Of a stretch of 5,656 bases of DNA, positions 1-5,656 are shown in pieces (the stretch's first letter is position 1; each line of letters starts with the position of its first letter). Origin of the DNA: Synergistaceae bacterium (GTDB lineage: Bacteria; Synergistota; Synergistia; Synergistales; Aminobacteriaceae); NCBI GenBank assembly GCA_017448375.1, contig JAFSLR010000088.1:1-5656 (forward strand), given 5' to 3'. The position numbers and the translations under genes are program-made. Below the pieces are notes generated by a model. The model ran no database searches. It was not told the DNA's origin and saw only the letters and a program-made list of their open reading frames with translations.

Positions 1-603
1 CTAATGCCAATAACAATGCACTTCAAGAAGCTCCGCGAAAAGTACAAGGACTTATTGCCCGAAATCGCCGGAGTCGACATCAACATTCTTCGTTACCAGA
101 TACCCGGCGGAATGTACTCCAACATGGTCAACCAGCTGCGCGAAATGAACGCTCTCGACAAACTCGAAGCAGTGCTCAATGAAGTACCTGTTGTCCGCAA
201 AGCTATGGGCTATCCTCCGCTCGTTACTCCGTCTTCACAGATGGTAGGAACTCAGGCAACCGTGAACGTTCTGCGCGGACGCTGGAAGAGTTTCCCGAAA
301 GAGATAAAACAGTACTTCTTAGGTTACTACGGCCAGCCCCCTGCACCGATGGACCCTGAGATTCAGAAAATGGCAATCGGAGACGAAGAGCCTATCACTT
401 GCAGGCCCGGCGAAAAGATTGCACCCGAACTCGAACAGGCAAAGAAGGACTGCCAGCCGTGGATGACTGAGCCCGAAGACGCTTTGACGTGGGTAATGTT
501 CCCGCAGGTCGCAAAGGATTTCCTCCCCAAGAAGTACGCAAGAGTCCATATGCGCGACACAGGTTTACAGGCACAGGCAGCACCAGAGGCTTACCCGGCG
601 TAA
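1..603 (+). CDS. Pyruvate/oxaloacetate carboxyltransferase (decarboxylase alpha-type subunit), C-terminal part, 5' end missing
   Basis: The frame is open from the first base, so the gene begins upstream and the ATG at position 4 is internal. The visible 200 residues match the conserved PYC_OADA region that follows the TIM-barrel carboxyltransferase domain in oxaloacetate decarboxylase alpha, pyruvate carboxylase subunit B and related transcarboxylases. Counting from that ATG, recognisable blocks are RYQIPGGMYSN (30-40), LGYPPLVTP-like GYPPLVTPSSQMVGTQA (69-85), YGQPPAPMDP (109-118) and GDEEPITCRPGE (126-137). The family transfers carboxyl groups between a keto acid and biotin, often within a Na+-pumping decarboxylase complex. 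The protein ends in an Ala/Pro-rich tail (AQAAPEAYPA) and has no biotinyl domain or MKM motif, so biotin would sit on a separate subunit. The catalytic barrel lies outside the window, so substrate and exact gene name cannot be settled. The TAA directly abuts phoH. Confidence 0.88.
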   Translation, partial: LMPITMHFKKLREKYKDLLPEIAGVDINILRYQIPGGMYSNMVNQLREMNALDKLEAVLNEVPVVRKAMGYPPLVTPSSQMVGTQATVNVLRGRWKSFPKEIKQYFLGYYGQPPAPMDPEIQKMAIGDEEPITCRPGEKIAPELEQAKKDCQPWMTEPEDALTWVMFPQVAKDFLPKKYARVHMRDTGLQAQAAPEAYPA

Positions 604-1563
604 ATGGATATACCGATAACGGGAGGCATACTCATTGAGGCGAGATTACTCGGCATTAATGATGAGAATTTCCGCACGATTGAGTCGCGTTATCCCGTAA
701 CACTGTCGATAAATAACGGGGTCGTTCACGTGAGCGGCCCTGATTCCGAACCCGTGAGGCTTGCGGGTCATCTCATACGCGAATTGATTACGGTTGCTGA
801 AAAAGGCCATGAGATTCACACGGAGGATATACGCGCGGCAATGGACGCATTAGCTGAAGGACACGAACTGAATCTCGCCTCGCTCTACAGTGAAATCATC
901 TGCACTACTGCACGGGGCAAGCCCATTCGCGCGAAGACTCCCGGTCAGCGTTCGTACATCAAGGCGATTCGGGATAACTTCATACTCTTTGCGACGGGCC
1001 CGGCCGGAACAGGGAAGACATATCTTGCTGTCTGCGAGGCCGTATCAATGCTCAAAGCCGGAAAGGTGAACCGCGTTGTTCTCGTTCGCCCTGCGGTTGA
1101 GGCCGGAGAGAGTCTCGGATATTTGCCCGGAGATTTGCGCGAAAAGGTAGAGCCTTATGTGAGACCGTTATATGATGCCTTCTATGATTTATTGTCGCCG
1201 GAGAAATTTCTGCGTTACGCCGACAAGGGAGTAATTGAGATTGTGCCGCTTGCATACATGAGAGGGAGAACGCTCAATGAGAGTTTCATTATTCTTGACG
1301 AGGCGCAGAATACGACTCCCCGTCAGATGAAGATGTTTTTGACTCGATTGGGTTTCGGGTCGAAAGCTGTTGTTACGGGGGATATTACGCAGGTTGATTT
1401 GCCCGGCAACACGCCGTCAGGCTTAAGGAGCGTCCGCGAAATTCTGGGAGGCATTAAGGGTATAGGCTTCATGGATTTGACACAGGCAGATGTAGTACGT
1501 CATGAGATAGTGCAGAAAATTGTACAGGCATATGCGCGTTACGAGGAGGACAATAGGCTATGA
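604..1563 (+). CDS. phoH: PhoH family ATPase (YbeZ/PhoH type)
   Basis: A 319-residue cytoplasmic P-loop protein of full family length. Residues about 10-60 resemble the N-terminal KH-like RNA-binding region of long PhoH proteins (RLLGINDENFRTIE, then a strand ending in VHVSGP). The ATPase core follows: Walker A GPAGTGKT at 132-139, Walker B with FIILDEAQN at 228-236, and the TGDITQVDLP motif at 258-267. A conserved arginine-histidine pair (VVRH, 297-300) lies near the end. PhoH/YbeZ proteins are ATPases linked to RNA metabolism; E. coli YbeZ is associated with the endoribonuclease YbeY, and ybeY lies two genes downstream here. The ATG at 604 follows the preceding TAA with no gap, and AGAGG at 585-589 is a weak, distant ribosome site, so translation is probably coupled. 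A GGGAGG at 621-626 lies inside the gene and precedes no usual start codon. The 3' end overlaps the next gene by ATGA. Confidence 0.95.
   Translation: MDIPITGGILIEARLLGINDENFRTIESRYPVTLSINNGVVHVSGPDSEPVRLAGHLIRELITVAEKGHEIHTEDIRAAMDALAEGHELNLASLYSEIICTTARGKPIRAKTPGQRSYIKAIRDNFILFATGPAGTGKTYLAVCEAVSMLKAGKVNRVVLVRPAVEAGESLGYLPGDLREKVEPYVRPLYDAFYDLLSPEKFLRYADKGVIEIVPLAYMRGRTLNESFIILDEAQNTTPRQMKMFLTRLGFGSKAVVTGDITQVDLPGNTPSGLRSVREILGGIKGIGFMDLTQADVVRHEIVQKIVQAYARYEEDNRL
1543..1549 (+). promoter_or_regulatory. Ribosome binding site for the HD-domain gene
   Basis: GAGGAGG inside the last codons of phoH, 10 bases before the ATG at 1560, is the strongest Shine-Dalgarno match in the window. It supports the ATGA overlap as the true start of the downstream gene and suggests efficient initiation of its own in addition to translational coupling. 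Confidence 0.8.
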
Positions 1564-3638
1564 AACGGAGAACATTAATCCCTTCAGAGAGAAATTTTTT
1601 CCAGAGGATAGACTTTTCATCATTGACACAATATGTATTGCCGGTAGTCTTCTTCCTCACAGCCGGAATATTAATCGTCCTCGCTCAATGGGCAGTCTTA
1701 AACAGCAGGGGAGACAGCTTCAAGACCGGAGGATTTGCCCCGAAAACTTACAGGGTAATAACTCCTATGCGATATGATGACAGGGAGTCGGCTGAAAGAC
1801 TGCGCGTAATGGTCGGTGAAAGTGTTACGGGCGTTGAAGTCCGAGATGTTTCGGCAAAAGACAGGCTCATGAGACGGCTTGAGGCACTCGGAGAACTTCA
1901 AGATGTTCAATCCGCAAAGAACTCTGAATATCTTTCTCCCCTTCCTGAAGGACTGCTGCTTATGTTCGTGGGACTCCCTAACGATTCGAAGTCTCGTATA
2001 CTCAATTCAGCATACACTGCCGGAGTGTCATATCTCGAACGCCTCGAAAGGGATAAAATTTACACGTCAAACGTAACTCTCACAAGCTCGGTATTATGGG
2101 AAGAAATCAACAAAGCAAACATTCCGCCTGATGACGCGAACATAATCTACCAGATTTTAGCGGTATTCGGGAATCTCAATATACGTCATGACGAGGACTT
2201 GACCAGCATAGCAAGACAGGCTGCAATAGATGAAGTGCCGACAATCGACCGAAGATTAGATCCCGGAGATGTTATAGTCAGCAAGGGTGAAGTTGTTACG
2301 GAACAGACAGCAACACTCCTCCGGCTTCAAGGCTATACTGAAGATGTTTTCCCGATGAGCGAGATTTTTGCGGTGATACTCTGCGTATTATCGCTCCCGT
2401 TGTGGATGAACATTCTGAGCAAAGGAGCGGGCGAACATAAACCGTCATTGCGCTGCGTAGTATTCATAGTGATAACGGCATGGACATTTGAGACTGTAGC
2501 GGGCAAAATGGGCGTTTACGGTGCTGGAACGTTAGCGGCCTCAAGCGTAGCACTTCTATGCATTGATGATTACATGGCGTTTTGGGTTGCTGTAATGTCG
2601 GCGGCATCGGGTGTATTTGTCGTAACGGGTCAGGCCGTAACAAACATAATACTTCTTGGGGCTATGGCAGTATTCACACCTACAGCGGGATATTACGTTC
2701 TGAGGAATCTTGAGTCGCGCCGTCAAGTCTCATACAAAATTGTCGTAATGGCATTCATATTGACCGTTCTGCGAATGTTATTGAGATACGTACAGGGAAC
2801 GCCGTACACTTTAAGGAGTTTCGGAACGGGTGCGCTAATGTTCTTTGCGTTTGAGGCAGGGTCAGCACATGTAATGATGGGAGTACTTCAATACTTTGAA
2901 GAATATTTAGGGACGCTCTCAATCATGAGCATACGTGAAATCAGCAATCTTTCAAGCGCATTACTGAGGGATTTACAGAGGCAGGCACCGGGGACTTATC
3001 AGCACAGCTTGACGATAGCGACATTAATTGAGGCTGTCGGAATGAAACTCGGAATGGATACGAATTTGCTCCGTGCAGGTGCGTATTATCATGACATAGG
3101 GAAGCTCCGTAAGCCGGAATATTTTGTTGAGAATCAGGGCGGAGGAGTGAACATTCACGACTCAATGTCGCCTATGTTGAGTTCACTTGCTATAATTTCA
3201 CACGTTAAGGACGGACTCGAATTGGCTTGGGAGGCAAAATTGCCGCGAAGGATACGTGATTTTACTGCCGAACATCACGGTGATACGAGTACGAGATATT
3301 TCTACAACAAAGCAGTATCACTCGGCGAGAACGTAGAGTGGTCGCAATTCTGTTATCCCGGCCCTAAGCCTCAGTCGAGAGAGACAGCACTGTTAATGAT
3401 AACGGACTCTGTTGAAGCGGCAGTAAGGGCAGCGAATATTCAGGAGAGCGGCGGAGAGTCAGTCAGCAAAATCGAAAAGATAGTGAGACAGGTAATAACG
3501 AGCAAGATAAACGAGAAACAGTTTGACAACGTAGCATTTACGATGAAGGATTTTAAGGTTATAGAACAGACGTTAATATCCGTGTTAATATCAATGTATC
3601 ACACGCGCAAAGTGAAGAAGATTGAGCGCAGGAAATAA
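1560..3638 (+). CDS. pgpH: Membrane HD-domain phosphohydrolase, PgpH/YqfF family (probable c-di-AMP phosphodiesterase)
   Basis: A 692-residue protein with the full 7TM-HD layout, close to the roughly 700-residue family length. A short cytoplasmic N-terminus and a first membrane segment (about 26-46) lead to an extracytoplasmic region of about 215 residues (about 47-265, 7TMR-HDED type; LDPGDVIVSKGEVVT at 233-247 is typical). A bundle of about seven hydrophobic segments follows (about 266-442). The cytoplasmic HD domain (about 478-620) shows H482 (TYQHSL), the signature HDIGK at 511-515, H548, paired histidines H572-H573 (EHHGD) and D616 (ITDS). All expected metal ligands appear intact. Characterised homologues, such as Listeria PgpH, hydrolyse c-di-AMP to pApA; that activity is inferred here from architecture. 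The start is ATG within ATGA, overlapping the phoH stop and preceded by GAGGAGG. A place between phoH and ybeY is the usual one for this family. The C-terminus is strongly basic (RKVKKIERRK). Confidence 0.93.
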   Translation: MKRRTLIPSERNFFQRIDFSSLTQYVLPVVFFLTAGILIVLAQWAVLNSRGDSFKTGGFAPKTYRVITPMRYDDRESAERLRVMVGESVTGVEVRDVSAKDRLMRRLEALGELQDVQSAKNSEYLSPLPEGLLLMFVGLPNDSKSRILNSAYTAGVSYLERLERDKIYTSNVTLTSSVLWEEINKANIPPDDANIIYQILAVFGNLNIRHDEDLTSIARQAAIDEVPTIDRRLDPGDVIVSKGEVVTEQTATLLRLQGYTEDVFPMSEIFAVILCVLSLPLWMNILSKGAGEHKPSLRCVVFIVITAWTFETVAGKMGVYGAGTLAASSVALLCIDDYMAFWVAVMSAASGVFVVTGQAVTNIILLGAMAVFTPTAGYYVLRNLESRRQVSYKIVVMAFILTVLRMLLRYVQGTPYTLRSFGTGALMFFAFEAGSAHVMMGVLQYFEEYLGTLSIMSIREISNLSSALLRDLQRQAPGTYQHSLTIATLIEAVGMKLGMDTNLLRAGAYYHDIGKLRKPEYFVENQGGGVNIHDSMSPMLSSLAIISHVKDGLELAWEAKLPRRIRDFTAEHHGDTSTRYFYNKAVSLGENVEWSQFCYPGPKPQSRETALLMITDSVEAAVRAANIQESGGESVSKIEKIVRQVITSKINEKQFDNVAFTMKDFKVIEQTLISVLISMYHTRKVKKIERRK

Positions 3639-3643
3639 TCACG

Positions 3644-3650
3644 AAAGAGG
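3644..3650 (+). promoter_or_regulatory. Ribosome binding site supporting the TTG start of ybeY
   Basis: AAAGAGG lies in the 23-base gap after the HD-domain gene, with 11 bases to the TTG at 3662. This frame has a TGA at 3623-3625, no ATG or GTG between that stop and the TTG, and no ATG until codon 64, which would remove conserved sequence. The site and the lack of alternatives together fix the TTG as the start. Confidence 0.65.
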
Positions 3651-3661
3651 TTAGTTACGAT

Positions 3662-4162
3662 TTGAAGTTATCAGTAAGCATTGATGCCCCTGAAGATTCA
3701 GGAGACGGCAACAGTAGCAGTACGAACCCATATTACCCCGACGCAAAAATTTACAGCACCGAAAAAGTAACAGGAGTCCTTGAGGAATATTTGCGGGAAA
3801 TTTACCCCAACAGTAAGAGATATGATTCCGCAGAAATATCCTTAACCTTCATGCCGCCTGACGAAATACGCGCATTGAACCGCGATTACAGGAATGTTGA
3901 CGAGGCTACGGACGTACTGTCATTCCCGATGATTGACGAAATGCCCGCGAATATGCCCGTCTTAATGCTCGGCGACATAGTGATATGCCCGGAGGAAGTA
4001 ACGCGCCTTCACCCTGAGCTTTCACGGACTGAGGGAATATCTCTGATGATAGCGCATTCGTTCCTTCACTTGCTGGGATATGACCATGACACTGACGAAA
4101 GGCAAGCGGCCATGTGGCAGAAGCAGGACGAAATTTCGCGGAAAATTCTGGGGGTACTCTAA
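3662..4162 (+). CDS. ybeY: Endoribonuclease YbeY, rRNA maturation factor
   Basis: A 166-residue UPF0054 family protein, slightly longer than the usual 150-160. The zinc-binding signature is present as AHSFLHLLGYDHD (131-143), with ligands H132, H136 and H142. The residue after the first histidine, usually glycine, is serine (S133). The upstream family motif is clear: LNRDYRNVDEATDVLSFP (72-89), including the conserved arginine R77, followed by LGDIVICPE (103-111). YbeY is a single-strand endoribonuclease needed for 16S rRNA 3'-end processing and ribosome quality control in the cytoplasm. Residues about 8-27 form a Ser/Asp/Asn-rich stretch that looks like a poorly conserved N-terminal extension. 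Translation starts at TTG. The gene lies between the PgpH-type gene (23 bases) and the CorC-type gene (1 base), as expected for a co-transcribed RNA-metabolism cluster. Confidence 0.94.
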   Translation: MKLSVSIDAPEDSGDGNSSSTNPYYPDAKIYSTEKVTGVLEEYLREIYPNSKRYDSAEISLTFMPPDEIRALNRDYRNVDEATDVLSFPMIDEMPANMPVLMLGDIVICPEEVTRLHPELSRTEGISLMIAHSFLHLLGYDHDTDERQAAMWQKQDEISRKILGVL

Positions 4163-4163
4163 C

Positions 4164-5426
4164 ATGCCGGAAATAATTGTAGGGTTTATCGTGCTGTTCT
4201 TGCTGTCGGCGTTCTTCAGCGGTGCGGAGACATCAATAACTGCAACGGGAACGGGAAAATTGCGGACATTCATTGACACTGGGAAATATAGATTCCTCAA
4301 CTCAACGTTTCAATGGCTGATTGATGACACGCAAGAGGCTTTAACGGTCTGCCTAATCGCAAACAATATCGTGAACATTTCAGCGAGTGCTTTAGCTTCA
4401 GGGATTGCGCTTGAGATATTCGGGGCTGCTGCTGTAGTGGCGGTAGTGCCTGTGATGACGGTGCTAATAGTGATATTCGGCGAGATTCTCCCTAAAAGCG
4501 CGGCAATGGTTTACTCCGAACGTGTGCTGATTGTGGCGGCTCCTATACTTAGGGTGCTAGCGTTCCTGATTTCACCGTTAGCGTGGGCGATGAAGAAGTG
4601 CGTAACAGCTATCGGCTTCCTGTTACATATAAATTTGGGGGCGCAGCAGGTTTTTGTTACGCGAGATGAGATAGAACAGCTCGTGAAAATCGGTGAGGAG
4701 TCCGGCGCATTAGAGGCCAGCGAACGGAGAATGATTGACGGGATAATAGATTTTGACGAGACGAGAGTCCACGAGATAATGATACCGCGTACAGACATGA
4801 TAGCGATTGAGGCGGACTCTACGCTTGAAGAGGCGGTGAAGATATTTATTGATGAAGGGCATTCAAGAATCCCGGTATACGAAGAGAGTCCCGACAACAT
4901 AATCGGAATACTTTACGTTAAGGATACGTTGAAGAATCTCAGCGAGGGTAATTTGTCTTCAGGCGTAAGGGAATTATTGAGGAAGCCAATATTTGTCCCC
5001 GAAACTATAAGGACTGCCGAACTTCTCGAAAACATGAGGCGTGAACATATACACATAGCTGTGATTGTTGACGAGTACGGCGGGGTTGCTGGTATCGTAA
5101 CGATGGAGGACATATTAGAGCAGATAGTCGGTGAGATTCAGGACGAATATGACGAGGAGTCGCCCGAAATACAGAAACTTGATGACGGGTCATATCTTGT
5201 TCAGGGGATAATGAGTCTTGATGCCCTTAATGATGAATTGGGTACGGATTTTCATAGCGATGATGCTGAAACGATAGGGGGATTAGTGCTGATATTGTCT
5301 GGGAGTTTCCCTGATGAAGGGGAGATATTCCATTATGAGGGCTGGACGATAAGAGTCGCGGGTCTTGAGGATCATAGGATAACATTGCTTAACCTGTCGA
5401 GGACTCACGAAGAAATTATAGATTGA
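4164..5426 (+). CDS. CorC/HlyC-type transporter: CNNM (DUF21) membrane domain, CBS pair and CorC_HlyC domain
   Basis: A 420-residue membrane protein with the three-part order of the CNNM/CorC family. The CNNM domain (about 1-155) has hydrophobic segments near 3-20, 60-84, 87-107 and 121-142, with the signatures FFSGAETS (17-24), ANNIVNISAS (66-75) and GEILPKSAA (106-114). A CBS pair (about 200-325) begins with MIPRTDM (206-212) and includes HSRIPVYE (233-240) and VDEYGGVAGIVTMEDILEQIVGEI (302-325, read in two halves). A C-terminal CorC_HlyC domain (about 335-415) begins at DGSYLVQG (341-348). Relatives export Mg2+ and sometimes Co2+; older annotations say hemolysin, which is misleading. The ion here is inferred. 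I chose ATG 4164, one base after the ybeY stop, because the N-terminus then starts directly at the first membrane segment; the longer frame from 4080 adds 28 basic residues read inside ybeY. GGGGG at 4150-4154 is a possible weak ribosome site. It closes the operon. Confidence 0.92.
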   Translation: MPEIIVGFIVLFLLSAFFSGAETSITATGTGKLRTFIDTGKYRFLNSTFQWLIDDTQEALTVCLIANNIVNISASALASGIALEIFGAAAVVAVVPVMTVLIVIFGEILPKSAAMVYSERVLIVAAPILRVLAFLISPLAWAMKKCVTAIGFLLHINLGAQQVFVTRDEIEQLVKIGEESGALEASERRMIDGIIDFDETRVHEIMIPRTDMIAIEADSTLEEAVKIFIDEGHSRIPVYEESPDNIIGILYVKDTLKNLSEGNLSSGVRELLRKPIFVPETIRTAELLENMRREHIHIAVIVDEYGGVAGIVTMEDILEQIVGEIQDEYDEESPEIQKLDDGSYLVQGIMSLDALNDELGTDFHSDDAETIGGLVLILSGSFPDEGEIFHYEGWTIRVAGLEDHRITLLNLSRTHEEIID

Positions 5427-5429
5427 GGG

Positions 5430-5468
5430 AAAAAAATTCCCCCGCCGTTTTCAGACAGGGGAGTTTTT
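5430..5468. terminator. Bidirectional intrinsic terminator between convergent genes
   Basis: AAAAATTCCCC (5432-5442) can pair with GGGGAGTTTTT (5458-5468) across a 15-base loop, giving 11 pairs with one G-T wobble in the forward transcript. The forward strand ends in a T5 run. In the reverse transcript the wobble becomes a mismatch, but the hairpin is followed by T7. It lies 3 bases after the CorC-type stop and 4 bases beyond the stop of the opposing gene, so it can serve both transcripts. The stem has only four G-C pairs, so strength is uncertain. Confidence 0.75.
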
Positions 5469-5472
5469 GACT

Positions 5473-5656
5473 TTAGCGTCTCTTCCTGAAAAGTGAAAGC
5501 CCTATCATCAGCATCAACGAAAGTGTTCCGCTTCCTGAAACACACCCTCCGCTTGAGCTGTTCACTCCCGTAACTTCTTCGGACTCGGACTCTTCAGCTT
5601 CAGGAGAAATTGACACGTCCATATTAACATCCTCAAATCCCGTCTCGTACTCATAC
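5473..5656 (-). CDS. C-terminal end of a secreted or surface protein with a Synerg-CTERM-like sorting signal, 5' end missing
   Basis: This is a reverse-strand frame open from the right edge to a TAA whose complement is at 5473-5475; about 60 residues are visible. The sequence starts with an acidic, Ser/Glu-rich stretch (PEAEESESEEVTG) typical of a linker. It ends with SSGGCVSGSG, a hydrophobic run TLSLMLMIGLSLF (5488-5526) and the basic end RKRR. The cysteine codon is at 5542-5544, 22 residues before the end. A Gly-Cys motif, one short membrane segment and an Arg/Lys tail match C-terminal sorting signals of the GlyGly-CTERM/MYXO-CTERM kind, and best the Synerg-CTERM form known from Synergistetes. 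Such proteins are exported by an N-terminal signal peptide and then processed at the C-terminus. The main domain lies outside the window, so function is unknown. It converges on the CorC-type gene across the shared terminator. Confidence 0.8.
   Translation of the reverse strand, partial: YEYETGFEDVNMDVSISPEAEESESEEVTGVNSSSGGCVSGSGTLSLMLMIGLSLFRKRR

Noticed and set aside
622..636. GGAGG followed by an in-frame ATT as an alternative phoH start
   Set aside because: ATT starts are very rare, and the ATG at 604 fits tight coupling to the upstream stop; the purine run is probably chance coding sequence.
1477..1505. TTGACA at 1477-1482 as a -35 box for a promoter ahead of the HD-domain gene
   Set aside because: At 17-base spacing the -10 position reads TCATGA, a poor match; the same holds for TTGACA at 1623-1628 (AGTCTT).
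4080..4163. Longer start for the CorC-type gene at 4080
   Set aside because: It would overlap ybeY by over 80 bases and add a basic, non-conserved N-terminus; ATG 4164 puts the first membrane segment at the start, as in the family.
4022..4300. Reverse-strand open frame of 92 residues across the ybeY/CorC-type junction
   Set aside because: It is antisense to two conserved genes, with no family resemblance; treated as a chance frame.
4511..4900. Reverse-strand open frame of 129 residues inside the CorC-type gene
   Set aside because: It lies wholly antisense to a strongly conserved gene, is rich in Ser/Ile as expected from reading that gene's opposite strand, and shows no recognisable domain or ribosome site.
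1..5656. CRISPR arrays, tRNA or rRNA genes, insertion sequences, long repeats
   Set aside because: The window is almost fully covered by conserved coding sequence, and I saw no repeated units, transposase motifs or RNA gene signatures.

Overview
The window reads as ordinary, well-packed bacterial chromosome with roughly balanced base composition, most likely from a member of the phylum Synergistota (Synergistetes). The strongest clue is the partial reverse-strand gene at the right edge. Its last residues form a Gly-Gly-Cys motif, a short hydrophobic stretch and a basic RKRR end, which looks like the Synerg-CTERM sorting signal. A PgpH-type HD hydrolase between phoH and ybeY, and a decarboxylase-type carboxyltransferase subunit, fit an anaerobic, amino-acid or organic-acid fermenting lineage. 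No genus can be named from the sequence alone.

Layout: five forward-strand genes are packed with almost no space between them. They are (1) the C-terminal third or so of a pyruvate/oxaloacetate carboxyltransferase (OadA/PycB type), cut by the left edge; (2) phoH, starting on the base after the previous stop codon; (3) a 692-residue membrane HD-domain protein of the PgpH/YqfF family, overlapping phoH by ATGA; (4) ybeY, 23 bases further on, with a TTG start; (5) a CorC/HlyC-type CNNM-CBS membrane protein, one base after ybeY. A bidirectional hairpin terminator of about 39 bases follows. Beyond it lies the convergent, partial Synerg-CTERM gene. There are no RNA genes, mobile elements or CRISPR arrays, and no gene-free stretch longer than about 50 bases.

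How the genes work together: PhoH and YbeY are a conserved pair in RNA metabolism (a KH-like/ATPase protein and a metal-dependent endoribonuclease linked to rRNA maturation). PgpH-type proteins hydrolyse c-di-AMP, and CorC-type proteins export Mg2+ or other divalent cations under the control of nucleotide-binding CBS domains. The cluster therefore joins ribosome/RNA quality control to ion and second-messenger homeostasis. The order combines the phoH-pgpH-ybeY arrangement of Firmicutes with the ybeZ-ybeY-corC arrangement of Proteobacteria. Whether the carboxyltransferase belongs to the same transcript by function or only by position is unclear.

I found no convincing new system. The points most worth a second look are the sorting-signal protein, the carboxyltransferase that stops without a biotin domain and is separated from phoH by one in-frame stop codon, and the possible c-di-AMP/CBS link.
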